This document shows positions 9,716 to 18,333 of a stretch of DNA of 57,513 bases, piece by piece. Location of the stretch: positions 1 through 57,513 of the forward strand of contig JBGVKG010000059.1 in assembly GCA_045123575.1 (NCBI GenBank), in the 5' to 3' direction. Source of the DNA: SVEL01 sp045123575. GTDB taxonomy: Bacteria > Bacillota > Clostridia > Lachnospirales > Lachnospiraceae. Made by a program: the position numbers and the translations under genes. The notes below the pieces were generated by a model, which ran no database searches, was not told where the DNA came from, and worked only from the letters and a program-made list of their open reading frames with translations. How positions within the stretch are numbered: position 1 is the first letter of the stretch; the number at the start of each line of letters is the position of its first letter.

Positions 9716-9744
9716 TTGACATATATCAAAGAATAAATTACAAT
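9716..9744 (+). promoter_or_regulatory. Sigma-A promoter of the TauE/SafE gene
   Basis: TTGACA (9716-9721), a 17-bp spacer and TACAAT (9739-9744). The -35 is perfect and the start codon is about 35 bases downstream. It is divergent from the thrS promoter. Confidence 0.75.
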
Positions 9745-9779
9745 TTTCATAACAACAACTGAAAGGATTATCAAAGCTT

Positions 9780-10553
9780 ATGCATTTATTTATAACTATA
9801 CTGGTTACATTTTTCGCCGGCATGGGCGCCGGACTAGGAACAGGTTTCGCCGGCATGAGTGCTGCCGCCGTTATATCCCCTATGCTTATAACATTTCTCG
9901 AAATGGATCCATACACCGCAGTAGGTATTGCATTATCATCAGATGTTCTAGCTAGTGCTGTATCCGCTTACACTTATGGCAAAAATAAAAATTTAGACAT
10001 CAAAAATGGCGTCGTAATGATGACAAGCGTTCTAATATTTACCATAGTAGGTAGCTTTATTTCTAGCTTAGTACCTTCAAACACAATGGGTGGTTTCTCT
10101 GTATTTATGACATTTATATTAGGTATCAAGTTTATTTTAAAACCTGTTATGACTACAAAAGAATCTATGGAAGCCGTTGAACCTAGAAAAAGATTTATCC
10201 AATCTGTCATTTGCGGTATTTTCATCGGCTTTATATGTGGATTTATAGGTGCTGGTGGCGGTATGATGATGTTACTCATATTAACCAGTGTACTTGGTTA
10301 TGAACTAAAAACAGCCGTAGGTACCAGTGTCCTCATTATGACGTTTACAGCACTAACAGGTGCCATATCACACTTTTCGTTTGGCGATACACCTGATATC
10401 TTAATACTCAGCCTCTGTGTAATTTTCACCCTTATATGGGCTCGTATCGCAGCTTTATTCGCCAATAAAGCAACACCAGCAACTCTTAATAGAGCTACTG
10501 GCATAGTGTTAGTTGTGCTAGGTATTGTTATATTTGCATTTAAAATGTTTTAA
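9780..10553 (+). CDS. Sulfite exporter TauE/SafE family (TSUP) permease
   Basis: 257 residues with about eight membrane segments in two related halves. The Gly-rich first helix (FFAGMGAGLGTGFAGMSAAA) and the mid-protein counterpart GFICGFIGAGGGMMMLLIL are the hallmark of PF01925. Family members export or import small anions, such as sulfite, sulfoacetate or thiosulfate, or metals; nothing here fixes the substrate. Ribosome binding site AAAGGA is somewhat distant (about 13 bases) from the ATG. The stop lies only three bases from the stop of the convergent XRE gene, so the two transcripts would overlap. Confidence 0.9.
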   Translation: MHLFITILVTFFAGMGAGLGTGFAGMSAAAVISPMLITFLEMDPYTAVGIALSSDVLASAVSAYTYGKNKNLDIKNGVVMMTSVLIFTIVGSFISSLVPSNTMGGFSVFMTFILGIKFILKPVMTTKESMEAVEPRKRFIQSVICGIFIGFICGFIGAGGGMMMLLILTSVLGYELKTAVGTSVLIMTFTALTGAISHFSFGDTPDILILSLCVIFTLIWARIAALFANKATPATLNRATGIVLVVLGIVIFAFKMF

Positions 10554-10556
10554 ACC

Positions 10557-11201
10557 TTATTCGATTTTATCTATTAAATCAACAATATCACAATATAATA
10601 TTTTTGCTAATTTAGCCAGTGTTGACACACTGGCTTTACTTATGTCCTTTTGCCGCTGTTCGTACTGCTGTATAGTTCTAACAGATACTTCTGCACCGTC
10701 TGCCAGTTGGGATTGACTCATACCTGCCTGAATTCGCCTAGCCTTTAAACTTGTAGTTCCACTTTCTAGTTTACGTAGCTCCTCCATCTTTTCTACGAAA
10801 TGTCGTATATCCATTTCATGATAAGCAGTGTACATAGCCACAATTTTACTAATAGAAACTATTCTTGTTATATCTGCATAAGATATTCCACTATACCATT
10901 GATAATATGCTAATGCCCATCCAGCCCAATACTCTGGGCTTCTATTTGCTGCATAATCCACATAAACTCGTTGAACTTCCCCCTTACATTCATACAATAC
11001 CTCATATGTCAACTCAATGCCAGAACGTCCTACCAGCACACTTGCATCACCGCGTCCAAATCTATCAGCCATACCCGAAGATATAAATAATTCAAAATAT
11101 TTATCTATATCATATTTCATCTGATATACGGCAAAGTCCAGCATTCGCCCCAATGCATTTCGCCCTTTTTCCAGATACATTTTATCGTAAGCGTGCATCA
11201 T
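10557..11201 (-). CDS. XRE-type regulator, probable antitoxin of a DUF3990 module
   Basis: 214 residues. The C-terminal 65 residues are a Cro/C1 helix-turn-helix (ARRIQAGMSQSQLADGAEVS, then RTIQQYEQRQKD). The N-terminal 120 residues, with IADRFG/GRSGIELTYEVL-like text (here MADRFGRGDASVLVGRSGIE), resemble proteins that accompany DUF3990 genes in Lachnospiraceae. The start at 11201 overlaps the upstream gene by 20 bases and has GAGGAG about ten bases ahead; the ATG at 11219 is an alternative. Overlapping order and a palindrome over the shared promoter suggest an autoregulating antitoxin that neutralises the upstream protein. The function is inferred from family and context. Confidence 0.75.
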   Translation of the reverse strand: MMHAYDKMYLEKGRNALGRMLDFAVYQMKYDIDKYFELFISSGMADRFGRGDASVLVGRSGIELTYEVLYECKGEVQRVYVDYAANRSPEYWAGWALAYYQWYSGISYADITRIVSISKIVAMYTAYHEMDIRHFVEKMEELRKLESGTTSLKARRIQAGMSQSQLADGAEVSVRTIQQYEQRQKDISKASVSTLAKLAKILYCDIVDLIDKIE

Positions 11202-11859
11202 CTTCACCCATCTCCTCATCTAAAATCTGCATTATATAAATATCGCCCTTTTGTCTCTTATATCTTTCTGTATCCAAATATTCTCGTCTGGCATTTTTAT
11301 CTCTAATCATCTTTTTTATATACCATTCATCACTTCTTGACACCTGGTATCCCTCAAACTCAATTGAATCAAATGCTCTCTTACTCTTTATAACAAACTG
11401 TTCTCCCAACTCGCCTAGATACATAGCCTTGCTTAATTGTCTGTAAGATATAGTTCCATTGATAAAGTCCTGCGCAAATGAAAAATAGCTATCATCAGCT
11501 CTATAACCTATAATAATGTCATACTGATCACTATCTATCAAGAAATTTGCCAATATATACTCCCTCGCCTCCATAGCTAACGCAGAAAATATGTCAAACT
11601 CTCTATTCTTCAATAACAATGCCAACCAATGAAGTATACAATATTTTTCATCGCATAAATTAAGTATGTTTAATTCCTCGGTATCTATCTCGTAACAATT
11701 AGCATACCCGTCTCTATTGAAACCTACACCCCATTCTTTAGCCATATTTATATCTTTCGTGCAATAAAAGCCCACGCCATAGTCATTGTAACTCTTACCA
11801 TAGCCATACAACGGCTTTTCAATTATTTTGTCTGAACCATGATATATTTTTTGTCTCAT
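11182..11859 (-). CDS. DUF3990 protein, probable ADP-ribosyltransferase-like toxin
   Basis: 225 residues. The N-terminus reads YHGSDKIIEKPLYGYGKSYN followed by DYGVGFYCTKDINMAKEWG. This His/Gly then D-G-GFY-T...A..W pattern is the NAD-binding core of DUF3990, which I recall as belonging to the ADP-ribosyltransferase superfamily. The start at 11859 follows AGAGGTGATAGT; an ATG 18 bases upstream is less well placed. It is the first gene of a two-gene unit with the XRE protein and is followed by no other gene. The likely role is a toxin modifying a cellular target, held in check by the partner. Target unknown; ADP-ribosylation is inferred from fold. Confidence 0.75.
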   Translation of the reverse strand: MRQKIYHGSDKIIEKPLYGYGKSYNDYGVGFYCTKDINMAKEWGVGFNRDGYANCYEIDTEELNILNLCDEKYCILHWLALLLKNREFDIFSALAMEAREYILANFLIDSDQYDIIIGYRADDSYFSFAQDFINGTISYRQLSKAMYLGELGEQFVIKSKRAFDSIEFEGYQVSRSDEWYIKKMIRDKNARREYLDTERYKRQKGDIYIMQILDEEMGEDDARLR

Positions 11860-11875
11860 ACTATCACCTCTCTCC

Positions 11876-11906
11876 AACTATACTCCTTTAGGAGTATAGT
11901 TGTCAA
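11876..11906 (-). promoter_or_regulatory. Promoter fully overlapped by a palindromic operator (toxin-antitoxin unit)
   Basis: On the minus strand TTGACA (11901-11906) and TATAGT (11877-11882) form a sigma-A promoter with an 18-bp spacer. A perfect inverted repeat with 11-bp arms (11876-11886 and 11891-11901) covers the -10 and the whole spacer. This is where an autorepressing XRE antitoxin would bind. Confidence 0.8.
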
Positions 11907-11912
11907 GTGTTC

Positions 11913-11938
11913 AAAAAAAGCTGAACATGTCAGCTTTT
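11913..11938 (-). terminator. Terminator of the CobW-like gene at 12014
   Basis: Stem AAAAGCTGA with TCAGCTTTT around ACATG. Seven T follow the hairpin on the minus strand, so it should end transcription arriving from the right before the toxin-antitoxin promoter. Confidence 0.8.
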
Positions 11939-12013
11939 CTTTTTCATTATAACATATCGTTTCTCTGATCATTACCGCATTGGCATATAGTAATATCTAT
12001 CTCCTTTTTAACC

Positions 12014-12955
12014 CTATACCATAGACACAACAGGATCTTTCATTGGAGCTATCTTTTCGCAGCTCTCTGCATAAAGCACAGGGCCTTCTCCACCGTAATC
12101 GCTTCTATTTTCTTTTTCTATGGTCACTACCATATCTACTGTATTTTTGTCTGCCAGATTCTTTGCTTCTTTCGACTTACATATCAATCCCATGAATACA
12201 AGGTCATCAGCACAGCAAGTCATAGCTGGTCTACCAGCTACAAAGTAATTCTTTGGCAATCTTTCTTCCTTCATAACCAATGTTTGAAGTCTAAATTTCT
12301 TTCCGGCATATCTGTCTATATTGTCCCATACATCAAGGTAAAATATACCGTAATGTTCTGGCTCTATCTCCACGATATCAGCCTTTAAATCATAAGGTAA
12401 ATCCTCATCTAAGAGTGGTAAATCAATTTCACCCTCCTCATCCTCAAACACTGTCTCTATTGCAGTATTTAATGACTTGATAGTTCTCTTATATCCATTT
12501 AACTTATCTATATCTCTACAACGATTCATTATAGTCATTTCAGAGTTTCTTATCATATCTGCAAAAAGTGAACGCATATTGTTAACATAAGTTTCGAAAG
12601 TTATACCATCGATAATAGTCATCTGCTGACGGATTGCCCAATTAGCTGGCAACTTTGTTTCTATATCCTTCGCACCCCACATACCATTATACTCGATAAT
12701 GACCCTATCTGCATCGTACTTAGCCGCTAACATTTCAAGGTTTTCAGGATTAAAATCCTCCTCATCCTCAATAGTTTCTACATAAGTATTTAACGCCTTT
12801 AGTTTAACTTCATCGTACTCTTCTACACCTTCCTCACATTGTATGATAAGTGTAGGCTCGTCCTGTCTAAAATAATCCTGTTCAACAGTAAAGTTTATAA
12901 ATTGAGTTTTTCCACTCTCTAGAAAGCCATATATAACATATATATTTCTAGTCAT
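12014..12955 (-). CDS. CobW-like P-loop protein with C-terminal DUF1980/TIGR03943-like domain
   Basis: 313 residues. A P-loop (GFLESGKT, residues 10-17) opens a shortened, divergent CobW/P47K-type NTPase domain. It lacks the CxCC metal motif of classical members. The C-terminal 110 residues (AGKKFRLQTLV, then FVAGRPAMTCCADD and VFMGLICKS) match the soluble domain found in YcgQ/TIGR03943-type proteins, which accompany CobW-type GTPases and permeases. A role in metal, probably zinc, handling is inferred from that family and from the His-rich CobW gene next to it (90-bp gap, same strand). No permease partner is present in this window. Start supported by AGGAGGAATGATGCT. Confidence 0.75.
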   Translation of the reverse strand: MTRNIYVIYGFLESGKTQFINFTVEQDYFRQDEPTLIIQCEEGVEEYDEVKLKALNTYVETIEDEEDFNPENLEMLAAKYDADRVIIEYNGMWGAKDIETKLPANWAIRQQMTIIDGITFETYVNNMRSLFADMIRNSEMTIMNRCRDIDKLNGYKRTIKSLNTAIETVFEDEEGEIDLPLLDEDLPYDLKADIVEIEPEHYGIFYLDVWDNIDRYAGKKFRLQTLVMKEERLPKNYFVAGRPAMTCCADDLVFMGLICKSKEAKNLADKNTVDMVVTIEKENRSDYGGEGPVLYAESCEKIAPMKDPVVSMV

Positions 12956-12964
12956 AGCATCATT

Positions 12965-13044
12965 CCTCCTACATTTTAGCCTGGCCTTTATTAGACCTCT
13001 TTATATCTACTTTTCTTAGTAAAATCTCATTCAGAGATTTTAGC
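12965..13044 (-). repeat. Hairpin repeat between the two cobW genes
   Basis: On the minus strand, TAAAATCTC and GAGATTTTA pair around a TGAAT loop, followed by CTAAGAAAAGTAGATATAAAG and a GGCCAGGC-like end. The layout matches the units downstream of thrS, groEL and iorA. It begins right after the stop at 13045. Confidence 0.65.
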
Positions 13045-14148
13045 CTAGTTCATAAATATGTTTTTAAGCTCGTCCTCTGTATATCCTGCAGCTATAACAC
13101 ATATCTTTCCAATATAGTCTTTATTGCCTTCTCTGATTTCGAACTGTCCTGGAACATAATCAAAGTATAACCAATGTTCGCCACATTCACACTCTACGAT
13201 ACCCTTTGAACGAAGGATAGTTCCTTTTGTTTCCTGTTCAAATCTAGCAAATATCGCCTCCAGCTTTTCCTTTGAGAACGCCTTTGATGTCTCCATACCC
13301 CAGCTTGTGAACACTTCGTCTGCATGGTGATGATGGTGATGTCCATGATGGTCATGTCCACAACAACACTCCTCGTCATGGTCGTGGTGGTGGTGGTGAT
13401 GCTCGTGATGGTCATGGCCGCAACAACACTCCTCGTCATGGTCGTGGTCGTGATGCTCGTGATGGTCATGGCCGCAACAACACTCCTCGTCATGGTCATG
13501 GTCGTGATGCTCATGATGATGGTCATGCTCATGAATCAAATCTTTAGCTGCACTGTGGCTATTAAGAGCTCCCTTTAATACATCATCTGACAATTCACTA
13601 ACAGGTGTTGTGATAACTGCCGCATTTTCATTTATTTCCTTCACAAGGTGGAGAGCCTCCTCAACCTTACCTTCTTTAGCTATATCTGTTCTAGAGAATA
13701 TAACTGTTTTTGCATTCTCTATCTGATTCTTATAAAACTCTCCAAAATTCTTAAGATACATCTTACATTTAGATACATCTATAACTGCTACCTTATAGCA
13801 GATTTCAAGCTTAAGCTCTTCTGCTACATTTTCAACTGCCTTTACTACATCAGACAACTTGCCTACGCCTGATGGCTCTATAAGTATTCTATCTGGATTG
13901 TATCTGTTTACAACTTCCTTAAGGGACTCACCGAAATCACCTACCAATGAACAACATATACATCCAGAGTTCATTTCTCTTATCTCGATACCAGCTTCCT
14001 TAAGGAAACCACCGTCGATACCTATTTCTCCAAATTCATTTTCTATAAGTACAACATTCTCACCTGCATATACATGTCCTAAGAGATGCTTTATAAGTGT
14101 TGTTTTTCCTGCTCCCAAAAATCCTGATATAATATCTACTTTAATCAT
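13045..14148 (-). CDS. CobW/COG0523 GTPase with His/Cys-rich metal-binding repeat
   Basis: 367 residues. N-terminal GTPase domain with P-loop GFLGAGKT (residues 9-16) and the metal motif SGCICC (Cys63, Cys65, Cys66). Residues 206-275 are almost entirely His, Asp and Glu with three HDEECCCGHDHH blocks (CCC at 223-225, 241-243, 261-263), followed by the CobW C-terminal domain. COG0523 proteins are metallochaperones, often for zinc (YeiR, ZagA, ZNG1), that pass metal to client enzymes. The repeat could store or buffer zinc or another thiophilic metal. GGAGG precedes the chosen ATG. It is transcribed with the CobW-like gene downstream. Metal identity is inferred. Confidence 0.9.
   Translation of the reverse strand: MIKVDIISGFLGAGKTTLIKHLLGHVYAGENVVLIENEFGEIGIDGGFLKEAGIEIREMNSGCICCSLVGDFGESLKEVVNRYNPDRILIEPSGVGKLSDVVKAVENVAEELKLEICYKVAVIDVSKCKMYLKNFGEFYKNQIENAKTVIFSRTDIAKEGKVEEALHLVKEINENAAVITTPVSELSDDVLKGALNSHSAAKDLIHEHDHHHEHHDHDHDEECCCGHDHHEHHDHDHDEECCCGHDHHEHHHHHHDHDEECCCGHDHHGHHHHHHADEVFTSWGMETSKAFSKEKLEAIFARFEQETKGTILRSKGIVECECGEHWLYFDYVPGQFEIREGNKDYIGKICVIAAGYTEDELKNIFMN
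13341..13520. repeat. Tandem repeats encoding the His/Cys-rich segment
   Basis: In-frame near-identical units, marked by CAACAACACT at 13361, 13421 and 13475 (periods 60 and 54 bases), encode the HDHHEHH-DHDHDEE-CCCG blocks. Near-identity at the DNA level suggests recent expansion and likely copy-number variation between strains. Confidence 0.9.
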
Positions 14149-14168
14149 TTTATTACCTCCAACAAAAC

Positions 14169-14230
14169 TATAGGAGTTCTGCATCAGTGCAGAACCCCTA
14201 TATTATACCACTATCCGTAGGAAATCTCAA
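14169..14230 (-). promoter_or_regulatory. Promoter of cobW with a palindrome at the transcript start
   Basis: On the minus strand TTGAGA (14225-14230), 17-bp spacer and TATAAT (14202-14207). Directly downstream, an inverted repeat (14169-14202; core GTTCTGCA with TGCAGAAC around four bases) spans the expected start point. It could be an operator for a metal-responsive repressor or a 5' hairpin. It does not look like a standard Zur or CzrA box. Confidence 0.7.
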
Positions 14231-14258
14231 GATAGGCCCAATCATCTTTATTCATAGA

Positions 14259-16442
14259 CTATCTTGTTATCCCAAGAAACTTCTTTTCGAATTCCTCATA
14301 CGGTATTGGTTTACCATAATAGTAACCCTGTATGAAATTAACATTCATATCACGAAGCATCTGTAGCTGAGCACTATCTTCAACACCCTCTACGCATACC
14401 TTTGATCCCAGTTTATCAGACAGCTCTGTTATAAGTTTAACAAAAGTTTGCGCATAATCATCAGTAGTAAGATCATCTATAAAGTGCTTATCCACCTTAA
14501 TAATATCAAAATCCATTTGTTTAATATAATTCAATGAAGAATAACCTGTACCAAAATCATCAAGAGCTATTCCTACACCTAACTTCTTGATTTCCTTTAT
14601 AACCTTCTTCATATTTGTCATATCATTAATAGCAAGGCTTTCTGTCACCTCAAGGATGATATTTTCTGGCTTAACACCAGTTTCTTTAATGATATTAGTG
14701 ATAGTTTCAACAACATTATTCTGGACCAACTGCACTATAGATAAATTAACATGAAGTTGCTTATCTATACCTCTGTCACTCCATTGTCTATTGATACGAC
14801 ACGCTTTTCTTAAGAAATATTCTCCTATGATAACTATTAGACCTAAATGCTCTGCCAAAGGTATAAAATCAACCGGCATAAGGAAACCTAATTCCTTACT
14901 ATTCCATCTAATAAGAGATTCTCCACCTTTACACTCGCCTGTATTTGCATCCATTATAGGCTGTATATACAACTCAAACTCCATACCACCTACAGCGATT
15001 GCTGATCGCATATTTTTCTCTACATCCAGACGTTTAATAGATGTTCTCTCATCCTTTGCATTATAGTAACGAACTGTATTCTTTCCAGCCTTCTTAGCAT
15101 CATACATAGCTATATCAGCTCTCTTTATAAGTTCATTTACTTCCTCACCATCATCAGGATAACACACAATACCCATACTCATAGTTGAATAATATTCTGC
15201 ACCATTAAGCATCCATGGTGTATTAAACATCTCATATATTTCCTGCACTATAGCTTTCAAACGATGCTTATTTTCAGGCAGTACCAATATAACAAACTCA
15301 TCTCCACCAACTCGGTAACAACTATCTGTTATACCCTCTATTTGCTGTAAGCCCATAGAAATCATTTTTAGTAGCATGTCTCCATGCTGATGTCCTAGAC
15401 CATCATTTATGTGTTTAAAGTCATCCAAATCAAGGAACATCATGTATCCCTTTTCATCTTCTGCCTTAGCCTTCTCAACAGCCTCATATATATCGCTCTC
15501 GCAGCGCATACGATTATATAATCCTGTAAGGAAATCATTATTAGCCTGAAACTCTATACGTTTCTCATACTTCTTATCAGTTGTGATATCTGTTATATTA
15601 CACAATGCAACTCGGCTACCATCTACCCATGTAATATCAGACATTCTTATGTCAAACCATTTCTGATATCTGTTATCGTAAGTTTCCCATCTCTCATAAC
15701 TTTTTCGCATTTTGTCACAATTCTCACAAGATTTAAAATTGCCACACAATCCAAAATCGCTACACTGTTTACCTAACATATCTGTCTTAACGAGGCTCGT
15801 CATTTTCTCATTACAAAACAGTATTTCTCTTGTGTTCTTATCTATAACAAACAATCCGCTTCCAACATTATCTAGTATCTCACGCATAGCTGCCTGTGAA
15901 CTAAAAAGTGTCTTTCTGGATGTCTTTTTAATAATAATACTTTCTAAGAGACGCACAATATTGGTAATAAATTCTATTTTATCAACTGTCCATACTCTAT
16001 TAGGGTTATCATCTGCAACAGCAAATACTAACTGCGGTTTTCCTTGTACAACAACAGTTCTTGCCATCAGCGCCGAAATACCATAAGCAGTATATAAATA
16101 CTCTCTCTTGCCAGATATCTCATTCGCAGACATTACATATATATTTCTACTGTGAATCAAATCATAATCCCATATATCATCACATGCTCTTTCAAATATT
16201 TCAACCTTATCTCCTCTTGTCCACTCTGAAAAGATATCAAGTCTACCCTTTTCATCAATACGTAACACTCCTACATTAGAGCAATTTAAATATTCTCCTG
16301 TTATTCTTATAACATTTGAAATAATATCATAAAATGGCTCTTCTGCATCTAAGTAAGATACCAATTCAGTAATTATGGAACTTGTTTTGGAAATATTATC
16401 TATAATTTCCTCATCCTGAGACTTATTAGTATATATTTTCAT
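14259..16442 (-). CDS. Cyclic-di-GMP signalling protein, GAF-PAS-GGDEF-EAL
   Basis: 727 residues, no membrane segment. An N-terminal GAF-like domain (about 25-175) and a PAS-like domain (about 185-290, with a Cys-rich stretch CSDFGLCGNFKSCENC) precede GGDEF (about 300-460, motif RVGGDEF intact) and EAL (about 475-720). In the EAL domain the signature reads ESL rather than EAL, but the metal-binding Glu is kept, as are DDFGTGYSSLNYI and the later EGVED. Both synthase and phosphodiesterase activity are therefore possible. The Cys-rich PAS could bind a metal or sense redox state; that is inference. AGGAG lies about 11 bases upstream. A sigma-A promoter is visible at 16566-16594. Confidence 0.92.
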   Translation of the reverse strand: MKIYTNKSQDEEIIDNISKTSSIITELVSYLDAEEPFYDIISNVIRITGEYLNCSNVGVLRIDEKGRLDIFSEWTRGDKVEIFERACDDIWDYDLIHSRNIYVMSANEISGKREYLYTAYGISALMARTVVVQGKPQLVFAVADDNPNRVWTVDKIEFITNIVRLLESIIIKKTSRKTLFSSQAAMREILDNVGSGLFVIDKNTREILFCNEKMTSLVKTDMLGKQCSDFGLCGNFKSCENCDKMRKSYERWETYDNRYQKWFDIRMSDITWVDGSRVALCNITDITTDKKYEKRIEFQANNDFLTGLYNRMRCESDIYEAVEKAKAEDEKGYMMFLDLDDFKHINDGLGHQHGDMLLKMISMGLQQIEGITDSCYRVGGDEFVILVLPENKHRLKAIVQEIYEMFNTPWMLNGAEYYSTMSMGIVCYPDDGEEVNELIKRADIAMYDAKKAGKNTVRYYNAKDERTSIKRLDVEKNMRSAIAVGGMEFELYIQPIMDANTGECKGGESLIRWNSKELGFLMPVDFIPLAEHLGLIVIIGEYFLRKACRINRQWSDRGIDKQLHVNLSIVQLVQNNVVETITNIIKETGVKPENIILEVTESLAINDMTNMKKVIKEIKKLGVGIALDDFGTGYSSLNYIKQMDFDIIKVDKHFIDDLTTDDYAQTFVKLITELSDKLGSKVCVEGVEDSAQLQMLRDMNVNFIQGYYYGKPIPYEEFEKKFLGITR

Positions 16443-16565
16443 TATTTCAAAAACTCCTATTAAGATAAATTATTTTTCTTCTATCATCCTAATTATTTCT
16501 ACATAGTTCAATGCCTCTATGTACTGGCAAAATAAAACTTTTATCTTTTAAACCTCAACTGTATT

Positions 16566-16594
16566 ATTCTATCATAAAACCGATTTTATAACAA
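16566..16594 (-). promoter_or_regulatory. Promoter of the GGDEF-EAL gene
   Basis: TTGTTA (16589-16594), 17-bp spacer, TAGAAT (16566-16571) on the minus strand. The leader is about 115 bases and contains a small hairpin (ACATAG/CTATGT, 16501-16522). The rest of the 16443-16741 gap holds only this promoter and the guaB terminator. Confidence 0.6.
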
Positions 16595-16680
16595 TATAAA
16601 GTGTTTTTCTAAAAGTTTTCACACACATCCTTGCGAAACGTTTTTGTTATATAGAAAAAATTTTAAGAACTAAACTATAC

Positions 16681-16710
16681 AAATATAAAAGGGACGCGTA
16701 AACGCGTCCC
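16681..16710 (-). terminator. Terminator of guaB
   Basis: GGGACGCG and CGCGTCCC pair around TAAA; TTTTATATTT follows on the minus strand, just after the guaB stop. Confidence 0.85.
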
Positions 16711-16741
16711 TATACATCATCTAATCACACTACTTTAGATT

Positions 16742-18196
16742 TTATACATCTACTGAATAGTTAGGTGCTTCCTTTGTAATATGAATGTCATGTGGATGGC
16801 TTTCCTTAAGAGATGCAGCTGAAATCTTAACAAACTGACCATTCTCCTTAAGGTGTTCAATATTTGGTGCTCCACAATAACCCATACCTGAGCGAAGTCC
16901 ACCCATAAGCTGGAATACTGTATCTTCAAGTGTTCCCTTATATGCTACTCTACCTTCTACACCTTCTGGAACAAGCTTCTTAGCATCTGTCTGGAAGTAT
17001 CTATCCTTTGAACCATTCTCCATAGCAGCTATAGAACCCATTCCTCTGTACACCTTGTACTTTCTACCCTGGTAAAGCTCAAATGTACCTGGCGCCTCAT
17101 CACAACCTGCAAACATGCTACCCATCATACATACATTAGCACCTGCAGCTATAGCCTTTGTCATATCTCCTGAGTACTTTATACCACCATCTGCTATAAC
17201 TGGTACGCCATACTCCTTAGCAGCTTCATAACAATCCATAACAGCTGATATCTGTGGAACACCGATACCTGCTACTACTCTTGTTGTACAGATTGAACCA
17301 GGTCCAATACCAACCTTAACAGCATCTGCTCCTGCCTCAATAAGAGCCTTTGTAGCAGCACCTGTTGCAACATTACCTGCAATAACCTGTAAATCTGGAT
17401 AAGCAGCCTTAATCTTCTTAACTGTCTCCATGATATTCTTTGAATGTCCATGAGCTGAGTCAACAACGATAACGTCAACCTTTGCCTTAACAAGAGCGTC
17501 AACTCTCTCCATAATATTCTGTGTAATACCTACAGCAGCACCACAAAGAAGTCTACCCTGTGCATCCTTTGCAGCTAATGGATACTTAATCTGCTTCTCT
17601 ATATCCTTTATAGTAATAAGTCCCTTAAGATTAAAATCATCATCAACGATTGGAAGCTTTTCCTTTCTAGACTTTGCTAAAATAGCTTTAGCCTCCTCAA
17701 GTGTGATACCCTGCTTAGCAGTAACAAGTCCTTCGCTTGTCATTGATTCGCTAATCTTCTTTGAGAAATCTGTCTCAAACTTAAGATCACGATTTGTAAT
17801 GATACCAACAAGCTTTCCGTTCTCTGTGATAGGTACACCAGAGATTCTAAATTTAGCCATAAGCTCATTCGCATCCTGTAATGTATGATTTGGTGATAAT
17901 GAGAATGGGTCTGTGATAACGCCGTTTTCTGAACGCTTAACCTTATCTACTTCCTCTGCTTGAGCCTCCACTGACATATTCTTGTGGATGATACCAATAC
18001 CGCCCTGTCTAGCCATTGCAATAGCCATACGGTGCTCTGTAACTGTATCCATACCTGCACTCATCATTGGAATATTTAACTTAATAGTCTTAGTCAGGTT
18101 TGTTGATAAATCAACAAGATTTGGTGTTACCTCTGAGTACTGTGGAACCAATAACACGTCATCAAATGTTATGCCTTCACCGATAATCTTACCCAT
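16742..18196 (-). CDS. guaB: IMP dehydrogenase
   Basis: 484 residues. It oxidises IMP to XMP with NAD, the committed step of GMP synthesis. N-terminal LTFDDVLL-type start (here ITFDDVLLVPQYSEV), two CBS domains at about residues 90-205, and the catalytic loop GIGPGSICTTR with Cys303. The flap region with EGVEGRVAYKG and the end YCGAPNIEHL are normal. Monocistronic, with its own promoter, a leader hairpin and a terminator. The start is the only sensible one and length equals that of typical bacterial enzymes. Confidence 0.98.
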   Translation of the reverse strand: MGKIIGEGITFDDVLLVPQYSEVTPNLVDLSTNLTKTIKLNIPMMSAGMDTVTEHRMAIAMARQGGIGIIHKNMSVEAQAEEVDKVKRSENGVITDPFSLSPNHTLQDANELMAKFRISGVPITENGKLVGIITNRDLKFETDFSKKISESMTSEGLVTAKQGITLEEAKAILAKSRKEKLPIVDDDFNLKGLITIKDIEKQIKYPLAAKDAQGRLLCGAAVGITQNIMERVDALVKAKVDVIVVDSAHGHSKNIMETVKKIKAAYPDLQVIAGNVATGAATKALIEAGADAVKVGIGPGSICTTRVVAGIGVPQISAVMDCYEAAKEYGVPVIADGGIKYSGDMTKAIAAGANVCMMGSMFAGCDEAPGTFELYQGRKYKVYRGMGSIAAMENGSKDRYFQTDAKKLVPEGVEGRVAYKGTLEDTVFQLMGGLRSGMGYCGAPNIEHLKENGQFVKISAASLKESHPHDIHITKEAPNYSVDV

Positions 18197-18236
18197 TTTT
18201 CAAAATCCTCTCTTTCTTCTTGTATTGCTAGTAAAA

Positions 18237-18267
18237 ATATGCGAACCTATATAATAAGTTCGCATAT
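18237..18267. promoter_or_regulatory. Inverted repeat in the guaB leader, PurR-box-like
   Basis: ATATGCGAAC and GTTCGCATAT, 10-bp arms 11 bases apart, just downstream of the expected transcription start. Inverted CGAAC motifs recall the PurR boxes of Firmicutes purine genes, although the usual spacing is wider as I remember it. It could also act as an mRNA hairpin. Confidence 0.5.
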
Positions 18268-18283
18268 GATACTATTTCGCTAA

Positions 18284-18312
18284 AGTATAATATTTTTATT
18301 TAAAAATGTCAA
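18284..18312 (-). promoter_or_regulatory. Sigma-A promoter of guaB
   Basis: TTGACA (18307-18312), 17-bp spacer, TATACT (18284-18289) on the minus strand; near-consensus. Confidence 0.85.
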
Positions 18313-18333
18313 TTATTTTTTGATGTACATTTT

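Noticed and set aside
13194..13578. Long frames overlapping the His-rich segment of cobW on both strands
   Set aside because: Repeats of a His/Asp codon pattern leave all frames open; cobW itself is clearly the gene.
18197..18290. Purine riboswitch before guaB
   Set aside because: The leader is too short and lacks the three-way junction sequence; only an inverted repeat is present.
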